A stretch of 64,000 nt of DNA from Dirofilaria immitis. Taxonomy: Eukaryota; Nematoda; Chromadorea; Rhabditida; Onchocercidae. The notes beneath the pieces were generated by a model. That model ran no database searches, was not told where the DNA came from, and worked only from the letters and a program-made list of their open reading frames with translations. Within the stretch, counting starts at the first letter, position 1, and each line of letters begins with the position of its first letter. The translations under genes were made by a program, and so were the position numbers. The stretch covers positions 1-64,000 of the forward strand of contig JAKNDB010000087.1 of assembly GCA_024305405.1 (NCBI GenBank), given 5' to 3'. Below, piece by piece: positions 13,023 to 27,158 of the stretch.

Positions 13023-14685
13023 TATCTCTTTTCAGATTGAAATATATATCACTACTTGCTTATATCTTTCTATCCGTATCCCTCTTTCAATACTTACATA
13101 TGTATCCGTTCATTTTATTAACATCTCTAGCAATTATACATACGTGCACGTATTACGTAAGCATCGGATATTTGTTCGATTTTAAAATTTTCTAATTTTT
13201 ACTATTTAAAAAAATGTTCAACTTTAAATTTTACATTTTATTTCTGTCGTTTTGTTTTATTTTTCTTTTTTTTTTTTTTTTTATTTCATTTGAAATTAAC
13301 ATTTGTTTTACGATATTAGAACTTAAAAACTTGAAAATATATTTATAATTAGAATTTAAAAACTTAAAAATATTTACATATAATGAAATAAATAAGGGAA
13401 GATATATGTCTGTTATGTATGGATGTATTATAATTAAGTTTTCGACATCTTTTTTTAATTTCTTTTTCAAACAAATTTATTAATTATTGATGAAAGATTA
13501 AAAACATAAATTTTTGAATATTTCAGTTATTTACTAAAAACATACACAAAAAAAAAAAAAGAAAAATATGATATATGATATATGATTATGATATATGATA
13601 TAGATTACTGTGATGTATAATATTTTCATCCAGTAAAATAAAATGTTTATGCTAAATGAAAAGTTTTATTAAACAATATCCGATAAATAAATATTTTGTT
13701 AAACTTTTTGATTTATTAAGAATAATTATTTAATTGAAAAATACATGCATATAAATGTTATAAATATAAATTTGTTTATTTATTATTTTTGAAATTAATT
13801 TATTTATTCATATTAATAGAGTGATTTATCAAAATTTAGGAAAAGATAATATGATGATAATGATAGGGCCTAATTAATTAATTAATCAATCAATGATAAT
13901 AGCAATATGTTTTAATGAATTAATCAATCAATCAAACATTTCTATTTTTCAGATTTTAAGAATCGAAAAATAGCGAAAAAAAAACGCGTAAGCAAAGGAT
14001 TTAAAAGATGAAATATATCAACATTCTATTGATCAATTCATTACAGATTATCAAATGTGTCATTGATATATATTTATAATTGGATTATAATTTGAAATTC
14101 GAATTTTGGATATGCTAAGGAATTAATCAGTACAACATATTCATGATATTGATTGCAAAATTTGAGTGTAAAAAAACGAGAAGTTACAGTATCTTCATGA
14201 TTGTTCCTAACGATTCAAGCAAATAATTTCAATAAAAACGATACATGAAGATTAAAAAAGTTGATGACGATTGAAAGGTAAGTTATCGTATTTTCTATAA
14301 CTTATTTATCATTTAATAATTGATTAACTTTCTCGATCTATGATTAAAATAATAATTATCATTGATAATTATTTCATACTATATTACTCAAAAAAAATTT
14401 CTTTTTAAAATATCTTAGACGAGATAAGTACAAAATAAAATGAAATTTATTTTTTTTTTGTTTTCGATATTATTACTTATTTCTTCTATTAGTAATATGA
14501 CCGTATCAATAAACTTAGACAATAACACTTCATCTAGGCATTTTATCATTTATGATGATTGATTTTATTTTTGATTAGAATTAAATGGAAAACATATTGC
14601 ATGTAATCGTATAATTTCGTTAAAACTATAATTAATTTTTTTGTTCATTTTATTTTATTACTGATGTGTTTTATGATTATTCTTA

Positions 14686-14687
14686 AC

Positions 14688-14720
<33 letters not shown>
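14686..14720. repeat. (AAT)n microsatellite
   Basis: About eleven consecutive AAT units. Confidence 0.95.
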
Positions 14721-14721
<1 letters not shown>

Positions 14722-16458
14722 TTATTTTTCTTTATATCATTATTTCCTTCAGTTCTACATCATAATCATTTCACATTTCAATTATATTTTTGTCGAAGAA
14801 TATTTTAGAGATTTTTTTTTCAACCTTTTCAAAGTCTTATGGATTTCCCATTCCTTGGTTCATAATTTGCTTTTCAAGAAATGATAAAAATTGATTTTCG
14901 TATTAGGCTAAATCACACGATGAACGAGATTTCTTTCTTTTTTTTTTTATTTTTAAACTTCAAAGTTTTTTTTGTTTTGAATAATTCATAAATTAAGTTT
15001 TAAGATGAAAACGTTTATATACAATTGTTATTGCCAAATAAATAGACTGAAAAAAAAGCTATGAAAGATTATTCCAATGTAAATATAAAATGTTTACATT
15101 AAAATATATTAGTTCGTCGAAAAAAAAAAAATTTGGTTAATTTTATTTTCAGAAAATAAAAAAAATCTTTTTGATTATTTTCTCTTTTTTATTTGAAAAA
15201 AACATGCATTGCTTTTCGTTTTCGCTTTTTGATATGAAAAATTTTTTGAAGTATTTTTTTTTTTGAAAAATAAAATTTAAGTAATAAAAGGAAGAGAAAA
15301 GATAAATTAGAATTTAAATTTTTAATCATTTCAATTATTTGATTACTATAAATATGACCGTATGCAAATGTCAACTCATATATATTCATTTTATTATCAG
15401 TTTAAAAACTTTGAAATATTAATTTTCGATAAAGTTCTAATTATAACAGTACTGTATAGATAGAAGTTGCTTGTTTCTTACTGGCAGTATTTGATTATAT
15501 CAATAATGCAAAATGAATTTATATATCGAATTTACTCACTAATGATTTTTTGAAAAGTTTTAATTACAGGAATATTGCATTGATAAAAATTATTTATTTA
15601 TTGATAATATTAATAATATGAAATGAAATAATGCATCAAACTTATTTTTTACCAAATTTTTAAATTAAAATTTGAGAAACAAAAATTATTTACTTATCTC
15701 TTATACTGAATGCAAAAAAAAAAAAAAAAAAAACAAAATTGCATATCAAATTTATTTCAAAAATGTATTATGATGATGATATCAATTTTTTCATTCATCC
15801 ATTTCAAATCATTCATACGTAACATTCGACCAATTAGTTGTTGTTTTGAATAAATGAAAATGAAAAAAAGAATGTAGAAGAAATGAGATGGAAAGAAAAA
15901 AAAAAAGCAAATAACAAAACCAGGATATTTTTTTTTATTTTTGAAAAACAAAAAGCAAAAAAAAGCTGATGGAAAATTAAAAATAATTGCAGTTGAATTG
16001 ACAAAGAGAAATTTTAATTTATAAAAAATTAAAAGATTATTTTGATTTGCAGATAATTATGTATCATCATCATCATCGTTATTATCGTTATTCCTGCACA
16101 TAATATTATCATGAAATGTTTTAGTATAGAAATTATTCACCATATTCCTCGTCTTTTATTATCAGAAATTTTTTTTTGCTAATTTGAAATTAAATAAATA
16201 AATTATATACCATTATTTTGCTGATAACATTATTCGCATTATTATCATTGTTGATATTATCAGCGTTTATTGTTTTGATAAAATTGATTGCTAATTTAGA
16301 ATTTTAAATAATAAATTACATTTAGCAACTATATTTTCATGAAGATTAATGTTACTAAAATTTTCTCATTTAAAATTATTATTATAATTATTGATATTTA
16401 TCGAAATCATATTTTTTTTTCTTTGATCAGTGATTTTTTTTTTTTGTTATAAATTATA

Positions 16459-16464
16459 TTTTAG
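16459..16464 (+). promoter_or_regulatory. candidate spliced-leader acceptor for the peptidase gene
   Basis: TTTTAG preceded by a long T-rich tract and followed 11 bases later by the ATG. This is the usual placing of an SL trans-splice site in nematodes. Inferred from context only. Confidence 0.4.
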
Positions 16465-16475
16465 GGTGGAATAAT

Positions 16476-19400
16476 ATGGTTGAGTTAAGAAATATGGATG
16501 AATCAATGTGGAAACGTATTGTTACTCGTCCATTTATTGCTATTCTAGCATTTTTTGGCATAATTTCAATTATGCTAAGTTCTACATTAGTTTATTTATT
16601 TATAAGGAAAACAACAACAATATGTTTAACAACTGAATGTATTAAAACTGGTAAGTTATAATTAGCATAAAATTATCTGAGGAATATTTACCATTGGTTA
16701 TAATTTATAGAACATTTATCTATCTATCATATTATTATCATTATTATTAATTGCATAGGAAGTTAATTAGTTATTTAATTGAATACATATATATATACAT
16801 ATATGCAGCATCGGTAATTTTAACATCAATGAATGCAAATATGGATCCATGTGAAGATTTCTATGAATATGCATGTGGAAATTGGATTAAAGAGCATCCG
16901 ATACCAGATGATGCACCATCAGTATCAAATTTTGAAAATTTAGGGCATGATCTTGAATTAGCATTAAAAGGTTATCCTAAATTTCTTATTTATATTCAAT
17001 TATTTAATTCCTTCCTCAAAAAAAAAAAAGAAATTAGTAAGTTTTTTATAATTTTTGGTACAAAATTTTGATTGTCGAATTAAAATTTAAAATGCTTAAT
17101 AGGATAAGAATATAAAAAAAAAAAAAAAAATTACAGGTCTACTGGAACAAAAGGATGCTAATGGAGTAGATGGTGATGCAATACGAAAAGCACGAGCGTT
17201 TTATCAGCTATGCCTCAATGAAAGTAGATCACTTCTGGTTTAAATTATCGATTGATTTGATGAAATTATGATGGTACTGTCGAAATACATAGCAATAATT
17301 TATGTTAAATCATTTAAGCTTCATTCAATGGTAGTAGTAATAAAATGTGACATTTCAAATTTTTGCAAAATTTTAGTAAATAAATTTTTCATAATTTTTC
17401 AGGCGCCATAATGAGTACTTGGAGAGAAGCATTTGATGATGCGGTAAAAGATTTTGGTGGATGGCCAAGTTTGGAAAAAGCAGATGGTAAGCCAAGGATA
17501 CCAATTGAACAATTGTACGGTATTATGGTGGCCAAATTCAAAAGTGACTCATTGTTTAAAGCAACAGTTCAACCTGATGATAAAAATTCGAATCAAAATA
17601 TTTTATTGGTTAGAAATTATTTTGTATTATTGATTTATAATGAATTGTCATTATGCATTATATTATATTTATATTGCATTCAATTAGATACACGATATAA
17701 ATAACTTTGGAAATAGCAATCGATAAGAAATGATAATAGATTATCATACTAGTACAGTAATTCTGTATCATTTTCAGCTATTTACACCATGCATCTAATT
17801 GAATGCAAGGAATCATATTTTATCTGACAATGAATAATTTTGAAATTATCATTCAATAAAGCTTTATATAAATATTGTAATGGATTAATTTACAGATTGA
17901 TCAACCAGCATTGAATTTGTTCGCTCGAGATTTTTATATTTTACCGGAAACACAAGAGGAACGATTAGCATATAAAACATTAATTAGAGATGTTTTATTA
18001 TTACTACAAGCTCGAGTTGAAGCATATAATCGTGATTTTGATGAAATTTTACAATTTGAAACTGATCTTGCAAATGTTTGCTTTAAAAGAAATTCAAACA
18101 AATAAATTGTGCTAAAAAAAAGCAAACAAAATTTATGTTTGATGTCAAAAATGAAACAAAAAAATGTTCATAAAATGTTAAGTTATTATTTTTTTTAGAT
18201 TTAAAAATTTTAAATTGCAAAATGAAAATTAGTCTTTTATTTTTTTCTTTTTCTTTTTTTTACTTCAGATTACATTATCTGAAGATTCACGACATGATAT
18301 TGCTGAATTATACAACAAAATGACAATTGAAAAGATGAAGAAGGAATTTCCAAATTTCGATTGGTTGTTATTCTTTAATACGATTTTTCAGTATGTTAAT
18401 TTTTTTTTTTGTTTCGCATATTTCTTTTGTGATGAATTTTTGCTAAAATTCAAAATTAAATAAAAAGAAATTAAAAAAAAACAGATTCACAGTCGTTTAA
18501 TTTTAAGTTTAATTAATCGTATAATTATTGTAGGAGTATCGGTATCGGAACAGCAGATGATGAAATTGTAGTAATGAATGATACAACGGAAATTGTCATT
18601 TATGGTTTGCAATTTATTAAAAAACTTGATCAATTGCTACCAAAATATGATAAAAGGTTCAGTGAAATTCTAATCATCTAATTATTCACGATAAAGTAAT
18701 TTATCATAAAGAAGAATTCGAGAAATAAAATGAAATTTAATTTATCAACTTGTTTATGATGGCTCAATGATACGAGAAATGATTCAAAAGTATTGAAAAA
18801 TTCAATTCTATTCTTTACCTTTAACCTTAAATATTACTTTCATTGTAATAATAAAATCATTTTTAAAAATATCAGAAGCTAGATGAAAACTATCAAATAT
18901 TTCATGATACTATAACAATATTGATAATAGTTATAATACGTAAACTTCGAACTGTTTTTTTTCGACCATTTTTTATAGGCTTTTTAATAATAACAATTAG
19001 CACTGATTTTCGACGAATTTCCAACAATTTTCAAATAGGCAATTAATGAGAATTAGTCCAAAACATCAGGATGCTTCTATCTGGCTGTATATCAATAATT
19101 GGTTGAAATGAATTTGACGAATTCCTTTCAAGTCATTTCAAATCAATTGACAATTTTTGTTCCAAGGATAATAACCAATTATTTGGCATGGTGTTGGTTT
19201 TTCAAAACAATGCTGCGTGATTTACCTGATCCATTTGCACTAACAATGTTCAAATTTTATAAAAGTCTTAATTGTAAGTCTTCGTTTCTTCTTTTTTTTT
19301 TTTTTGGATTATTTTAATAAACAAACTTTTCTTTTTTTACATCAAAAAATTTTGAAAAGAAAAAACTTTTATTTGATATTTCATCTAACTTTTTTTTTTT

Positions 19401-22400
19401 TTTGTTGAAATTTTTTCTAACAATTCATTTTGTGCTAATAATAAATTCATTGAATATTAAAATTTCAGAAAAAACAAAAGCAAATTTTCTACTTATATTG
19501 CGGTTGAGTTTTAGCTTATCGAATTTTTAATTGGCAGTTTTAAATTATGAAATAATTTGAATAAATATTGTTTTTTTTACAGTAATGCAGGTACCAAAAA
19601 TGCGTTGGCATAGTTGTGTAACACGTATTAATAATTTGATGCCAATGGCTATTTCTAGTATTTATATTAGGAAGCATTTTGATAATGAAGCCAAGAAACA
19701 GGTAAATGAATTATTATATCATTGCTGCTGTTGGAATTATTATTATCACGAAATGTTTGAAAATTAAATGAAATGATCATTATAACAATCTAATAATAAA
19801 TGATTGTAGGCTAATAATAAATTCGTCTATTGATAAATGTTAATAAGTTAATGAAACTGATAAGTAACGCAAGAATAGATAAATGTTACCAAATTACTAA
19901 TCATTTAAATGATGAGTTGTTAAAATTTCAAATTATTATACCATTTATAGATGATAATTTCTGTGATAACAAATAAATGAATTGTAAAGTTGCTAAATTT
20001 TTATTGATAATCGATTTAATTAAAACTATTGGAAGTAATTTGAATAAAATATCAAAAAAATCTAACCAATGCCTATTATCTGTTTGTTATTTTTAATTAA
20101 AAATTTTTGAAATTTCGACTTCTTGATTTATAAATTAGAGAAAATTTTTATTGATTAAAAATGAATGAAATTTTTTAGGTTGAAGAAATGATTGAATTAA
20201 TAATGGCAGCATTTGTGGATATGTTACAATCTGAAGATTGGCTTACAGAGCATGCAAAAGATTTGCGAAGGAAAAAGTAAGCTATAAAAAAATTTTGAAA
20301 TCTTTTGCTCAGTTTTTATTTTAATTTTTTCAATTGCTAAATTATGAATTAGTTGAAAATTCGGTAAAATTGAGATAGAAACTAATAGGTATATATATTT
20401 TTATTTTTATCAATAATAATATTTAGAAATTTGAAAATATTTTTCATTTGTTTTTCAATATTCAAAAATAATTAATTAAGCCATTCTATGATATTCTAAA
20501 ATTTCATGATTTATATAGCCATAAATACAAGTAAGCATTTTAATTGGGCTTTTCTTAATATTCTAAGCTTTAAATACGATATAGAATGAGGCTTTTAATT
20601 AGTGCGATTTGTGATATATTAAGCTTCATGATATGGTAATAAGCGTAGAACATCAGTATTACATCAGCTTATATTTCAGGTTGATGCAATGAACAAAAGA
20701 TTGGTTATCCAAATTATTTGGATGATTCAAGATTAGTAGATAATGAATATAAAAATTATATTGTGTATGATAATAATTATTATAAAACGAAATTTCAATT
20801 TTACCACATGTATCAGAAGGATACATTAGAACGTATCAAAGAGAAAGTTGATCGTGAACGGTAATGCTGTTGAAATTTGTTTTTAAATATTTTGATAAAT
20901 TTTTTATCATTTTTAGTATTCGATTTTAATCATCAAAATTTACGTTATTTTAATCTTATTTGATTATGTGATTTCAAAATTTTTAAATAATGTGAATTAT
21001 ATGATTATGAAATTTTTCATATGTCATAAATTGAGAAATATAAAACTATAATTATATGATTTAGATTATATGATTATAAAACTATAATTATATGATTTAG
21101 AAATAAATCATATATTTTAAATTTATTAGAGATAGAAATTGCTAAGATAGAAATTTGAAATTTTTTAAAACACCATTGATAGTATAAAATCAAAATTTTT
21201 TCATTAATTGTATTGAAGACATAGTTTCAATGTTTTCAAACTCATTTTATTTGAATATAAAGTTGATAAAAAATCTAATAAGTGATTAATTCAGAAGCTA
21301 CGTAATTAGTTATTGATTATGTAAACTTATAATTTCGAAATAAGTTGAAACAAAGTTTTTTTTTTTTTTTTCAGATGGGTTGCTGGAGCAGCACTTGTAA
21401 ATGCTTTCTATAGTCCGAATACAAATGAGATAAGTTAGTATCATATGTAAAAATTATATTTATTTACAAATTTTTAATTTAATTTTGCTTCATATTTTAC
21501 CAATTTCAAAGTTTAAATATTTTTTTATGAGAATTATAAATATTATTGATCTCTTTATGCTACTATAACAACGATATCTATTCTGCATCATTTGAATAAA
21601 CGAATATATCATTATTTCTTTGCCTGAATTTCATTTATATCATTTTAATTTTGCTCAATTAATTTTTATTATTACAAAAGAATAATAAAAAATTATTTGA
21701 TTTCGTATAAGCATAAAATAAAAAAATTCAGTATTCCTGGCTGGTATTTTGCAACCAGTTTTCTATCATAAGCATTTCCCGCGATCCATGAATTTTGGCG
21801 GTATTGGTGTTGTAATTGGTCATGAAATTACGCATGGTTTCGATGATCGAGGTATTAATATTTTTATATTTATCTTCCTTCAATCATAGTTAATTATCAC
21901 TGGATCAAAATTAGAATTGCATATGAAATTTGAAGAAATTAAGCGATAAATTTTAATTGAAACTAAGAATTGTATTGGATTTATCATAGAACAGGATAAC
22001 AGATCATGAATAAATTTGATAATGGAAAATGAAATTCAAATTTCAGCATCCAATCATGCTTTTGATATTAGTTAAAATATTGTATTGAAGTTTTTAAATC
22101 AAAAAATTTTTCAGCGAATATTTTCGCAGAATTTGATTAGAATTTGCAAATTGTAATCTTTAAATGTGATATTTAAGAAATATGCAAAGATGAATTAAGT
22201 TGAAAAATTTTTATTCAGCTTAGATTACTTTGTCTTTTAAAATTTAATAATTTAAATTTATAATTGAAATTCTAATGTTAATAATTTTTCCATGTTGTTA
22301 TTTACTACATTTATCAGTATTAATATTTGTACATATAAATTTCAAATATTCTTTTTTTTTAGATTTAAATTGAACAAATATTATTTCTAATAACTTTTTC

Positions 22401-24570
22401 TTAGCTTTCAACCGAATTAAAGATTGATAATCTTCATGTATAAGAGATATCAGTTGCGATTTTATGTATTGATTGTATAGGGCGATTGTACGATAAATAT
22501 GGCAATATCCGACAATGGTGGGATAATGCGACAATTGAAAAATTTGAAATTAAAACAAAATGCATCGAAGATCAATATTCGGCATTTGTACTTGAACAAA
22601 TTGGTATGAAAGTCAATGGTCGCAGTACAAAAGTTTGTTGATTTCGGTTTTAATAAAATATTGCTTGTTAAGAGTTGAATGATATAAATGTCATTTAATT
22701 AAATAAAATTAAATAATATTTAAATTTGATTTTAAGTTATATTCATTGTTTATTGTTTACTATTTACATATACGACTAAAAATAATAGTAAATATTCATT
22801 AATTAATAATTTTTTATTTATCATTAACAACACATAATATATTCATCCAAAAATATTGTGTTAATATTCGAAATAGTTAGATTGATTAAATTGATATTTT
22901 CCTAAATTATTATTTCAGGGTGAAAATATAGCTGATAATGGTGGATTGAAGCAAGCTTATAAAGCTTACAAAGAGTACTCTCGTAAGTATCCACAATATT
23001 CACTCTTACCTGGCGTTAATTTAACGCATGATCAATTATTCTTCCTAAATTATGCACAGGTTCATATTTGATTATTATTAAAAATTCCTTAAACTTAAAA
23101 ACATATATTCAAAATACTTTATTTATAATAATTATAAAGCAACTTACTTCAACAGCTTAAAATAATTGTTAATTATATTTCCTGAAAATTTCAACAAATA
23201 AAAGTTTGTATTTCTTGAATTATATTTCTTAAAAATTTCAACAAATAAAAGTGAAATTTCGGCAGAAAAATTTTTCATTCTTCCATTTTTTTTTTTGGTA
23301 AAATACTTCAGGAAAAAAATTTGAGAAAGATATGAAATTGATTATTCAAATTTATAAAACATAGTTTGTTTTTTAATTTAAAAAATTTGTTTGAAATTTT
23401 GTTTGAAAAATTTGTTTTATTGCAATTTTTGTAATGTTGAAAGTATATAAATTAGGATTTAGATAAAAAAGGAAAAGAGATTGTTATGGAATTGTTGTTA
23501 CAATAGGAATTATTGATTTCAAAATCGCCATAGAAGTGATATTTCAATAAGAATTAATGATTTCAAGACTATCATGATTACTGACTAAAGATAGGATAAT
23601 TATCGTCTCATTTTTTTTTATCAAAATGAAATAATCAGTGAAGTAAGCAACAAAATAAATATCAAAATTTTTATTTTAGAAAATTTACCATCAAAATATG
23701 CAAAATATTAAATATATTAATAAATACTGAATTGATCAAATATTTTATTTAAAGTAATAAATTGTAACCATATAATAATATTAATACAATAATTTCGTCT
23801 ACTGCACAAAAATCATTCTATTATTCATCGATCAGTCTATTATTAAATCTTTATTTATCAGATTAGCTAATATTTATGATTTAAAAAATTTTGTAATTAC
23901 TTAAAAAAAACTAATACTTTCTTCTTTTCGTTTTTTTGTTCGTATAGAATTCCGGGGTTTTTTATTCGATTTTTCATTTAATTTTGATTTTTCATTTACT
24001 GAAATAAAAATTTTGCATAAAATGAATTTTAAATATATCAAAAGTTAAGATTTGGTGTGGTACAATGAATGATAAAGAAGCAGTAAGAAAATTACGAACA
24101 TCCGAACATTCACCGGGACCAATCAGGTAAAAATTATCTAAATATATAATTATGCACTGAAAAATATTTTATCTCATTTACTGAAATAATGATAATTGAT
24201 AGTAATGATATAATAATGTTAATGTAGCAATATTAATTTTATAATGCTAGTAAGTTTCGAAGTAAATAATATTAATTAGCATGAGTAATTTTTAAATTTT
24301 ATTTCAAATAAAAAAATTCAACCAAAAAAATATGATGACAAAAATTTCAATACAAAATAATCATATGATGTAATGTAAAGATAATTTTAATCCTAAAATC
24401 AATTTTGATATTGACAGTGATATAAAGAAAGAAACTATAATTGATAGTAAATTATTTGCTTCAATTTTAGGGTAAAAGGACCATTATCAAATTCCGAGGA
24501 TTTTGCAAAAGCATATAATTGTCCATTGGGAAGTCCAATGAATCCTGAGCATAAATGTCGAGTATGGTAA
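16476..24570 (+). CDS. M13 zinc metallopeptidase, neprilysin family (17 exons)
   Basis: Type II membrane ectopeptidase that trims small peptides outside the cell. Exons: 16476-16650, 16809-16970, 17137-17223, 17403-17608, 17896-18075, 18269-18390, 18534-18656, 19167-19273, 19583-19701, 20179-20276, 20680-20860, 21375-21433, 21732-21851, 22481-22632, 22919-23059, 24050-24126, 24471-24570. About 736 residues, close to human neprilysin (750). A short cytosolic tail and one membrane anchor (about 16-42) precede the ectodomain ([16 protein letters not shown]). Substrate-binding NAFY is at 530-533, zinc motif HEITH at 571-575, and third ligand GENIAD at 632-637 (E633, D637). His698 and Arg704 in HSPGPIR match the human active-site pair, and the family C-terminus CRVW is present. 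The frame is lost twice, at A-runs 20272-20276 and 20695-20698; restoring one base in each fits the family. Several introns use weak donors (GTTATC, GTTTGC) or AAG acceptors. A possible poly(A) signal AATAAA is at 24723. Nematodes have many members, so no symbol is given. Confidence 0.93.
17674..17808. repeat. perfect 16-bp inverted repeat in peptidase intron 4
   Basis: TTGCATTCAATTAGAT at 17674-17689 and its exact reverse complement at 17793-17808, 103 bases apart. It could be the termini of a small decayed foldback element or an RNA stem in the intron. Confidence 0.75.
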
Positions 24571-26336
24571 TGGATAGATAAATGAACATGGTTGATGTGA
24601 TTGAACTAAGTCAAAATTTTGGATCAAAGTAATTAAAATAATGCTTATTATCATTCATATGCTTATTACCGTCATTCATATCATTCAAACAACGATTGAA
24701 TCTGAAATCTAAAATGTGAAAGAATAAAATGAAATTTTATTTATTTGGAAATATCTCTATATTTTTACATCATTTTATCATTATCAGTATTATTATGTTA
24801 ACATTAAGACAAAACTCTTTCAAACATTCATTTTTTTCTAATATTATTTTTAATGTTTCGTTGCTTGTTTTAGTTCAATTTATATATATATATATTTGTT
24901 CAGTGATAATGTCATTTTAATAGAAGGCAGCAGTTATTATCAGTATTTTCATTGATTTGTTAATAATTTAGTAGTAATTTAAGAATGTTAGTAAATTTTC
25001 ACAAATTTTTATGGTGTATGAAAAATATTTTGATCTTATTTTCCGCTTCTTTTTTTTTTTGTAATATCTATATTTCATCAATAATTTCACAAAAATGCCA
25101 TATGATATATAATATTAAATAATCATTTGTGCAACTTTTCATTGTATCTGTTAAAAAATGAAGCGAAATAAAAAATATAAGATCATAATAATTTGGCACA
25201 ACATATAAAAATTTAATTTTAAACAGAACATTTAATTTTTTTTTTTACAAAACGATAATAGCAAATCATTCATATATCAGTGGAAAAAAATATTGATAAT
25301 TGAGAATGTATGCAACACTTAATTTCCATATCATTTTTACCATATCATTTTTAATTACGTAAAAAGAAAAGTGAAGGAAAAGGCTAACAATGTCGAGAAT
25401 ATCGAGAGCATAACGATATTCATTTATTTCTTTTCAATTTAGTTTGTTCAAAAAATAAAGAAAAGAAATTTCGGCAATTTCAAAAAGTCACATAATAGAA
25501 AATATATTTTACCATGGCTTGTGTTTTATTAAAAAAATAATACGTCGAAAATACATTTCACAATGATGAATGCTATCTCAAAAATATCATACAGCCAAAA
25601 GACATTTCATCACAATTTTTATAGTCTTAAAAAATCACAGTCAAAAATAGTAACTATTTCACCACGATAATTTTTTATGATATCCAGAAAAATCGAATAA
25701 TCAAAAACGACAGTTGCAATCTCAAATAAATCATATAATTAAAACATATATCCTCACAACATTCGAAGAGAGTGTAAGGTCGAAAACATATTGTCAAAAT
25801 ACATATTGTCAAAATACATTTCATGTCAAGAAATATAAATTTGGCTTGTGCTGTAAAATATTGAGGAAAAAATATTTTTCAAGAAATTAATCGATTTATG
25901 ATCTTGGCTATATATGCAATTCGATTGCAGGATACAGCCATTTATAGATTAATCGTTATCGTATTTGTAGTTCTTAAAAATTTCTTACAGTCATTTCTCA
26001 CAACCATCGCTTTATTATCCATGGTAACATGGTAAGACTAAAGATTACATAATTTCCCTTCCTATAACAATCTCCAAAGGAATTCTAAAATTACTATCGC
26101 TTATCTAAATCTATCCTATATCCAGAGTTTCTTGTTTTAGTCAATCATACATTGAATATTTGTTGTATCGCCCAATTAAGGAAATATATATATGGGAATT
26201 TTTAAAAGGAGTCATGTTTCGCTTTTTATCCAATTTGATTTGGACCATCTTATTTTATTCATTTTTTACTCGTTATCTCTTTTTTCGCTGATATTAGATT
26301 TCAGTGTTGTTATTCGCATTGCGTCGAATAAAGCTC
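24571..26336. other. intergenic, with a diverged short-period repeat
   Basis: No gene was recognised. From about 25480 to 25830 the sequence is a diverged repeat of roughly 45-50 bp, with units of the form TC-A-AGTC/GTCGAAAAC...ACATTTCA. A clear unit is GAGTGTAAGGTCGAAAACAT at about 25769. The same unit recurs at about 26538-26690, on the far side of the SL1-tagged segment. Confidence 0.45.
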
Positions 26337-26357
26337 GCTTAATTACCCAAGTCTGAG
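26337..26357 (+). other. SL1 spliced-leader sequence embedded in the genome
   Basis: Matches the last 21 bases of the nematode SL1 leader at 19 positions, including an exact TTAATTACCCAAGT. An SL RNA gene would continue with a GTAA donor and the conserved SL RNA body; here it continues CGCAAATC, so it is not one. The parsimonious reading is the 5' end of a reverse-transcribed, trans-spliced mRNA that was inserted in the genome. Confidence 0.6.
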
Positions 26358-26553
26358 CGCAAATCAAAACGGTGACTCATTACATTCACCAACCGAAAAA
26401 AACCTTATCTAAACCTGAGACTACATCTACATCAAAGACTCATACAACAGCTATAATAACGACTTTACCCACTTCAATCCCGTCAGACCAAACCGCGTCA
26501 AATCAACAATGCTCCCACAGCACTTCATTAGGATATTCAAAGAAAGTGTAAGG
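26358..26553 (+). pseudogene. transcript-like segment downstream of SL1; possible retrocopy
   Basis: The sequence after the SL1 match is markedly richer in C than its surroundings. It is open in one frame for about 64 codons (a Thr/Ser/Pro-rich stretch including KPETTSTSKTHTTAIITTLP and IPSDQTASNQQ) until a stop near 26553. There is no ATG at the start of this frame and no poly(A) tail at its 3' end. The last part runs into the local repeat unit (AAAGAAAGTGTAAGGTC). I do not recognise the protein. It could be a truncated retrocopy or an unrelated insertion. Confidence 0.35.
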
Positions 26554-27124
26554 TCAAAAACGCATTCATATTATCAAAATACACTTCATCAGGATATTAA
26601 AAATTACTTTTTATATTATAATGAGTATGGAGTCAAAAGCATATTTTAACACAATATTCGAAGAAAGCTAAATATTCGTAAAGTCAAGTACTGATTATTT
26701 TTTCCGATTGAATGATATCTTATCAAATCTCGAATGGTAGAGAAATAAATTTAAGATAAGAGTTCAGCTCATTATAATATCAAAAATAATTTTTAACAAA
26801 GAAAGAAAAGTATATAAAAATCAAGAGAAGAAAGAAAATAGAACGATCATTTTTTTTTCTCTCGTCATCACTGTCCTATAACTGTACAACTTAGTTATCA
26901 AATTTCGATTTTAACTGCGGATTTTTGAATTTCACTGGAAGTGTTCATTAAATTTTGATTGATAAGAAAATAAGATTCCAGTGGATAAAATTTGTAATTA
27001 AAATATATCGAATTTTTTTAAATATCTGAAGTTTTTAAGACATACAAATCATATTTAAGCTAGTGCTCATTGTATATATATATTTATATAAAATATATAT
27101 TGAGCATTAGCACAAATATGGTTT

Positions 27125-27158
<34 letters not shown>

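Larger units (their letters stand above)
10069..16464. other. 6.4-kb gene-free stretch with microsatellites
   Basis: No exon or RNA gene was recognised. It holds a CT-rich tract (about 12524-12600), a (CA)n run (about 12954-13022), an ATATATGAT run (about 13567-13605), AATT/AATC runs (about 13870-13935) and an (AAT)n run (about 14686-14720). Many poly-A and poly-T runs also occur. Confidence 0.55.
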
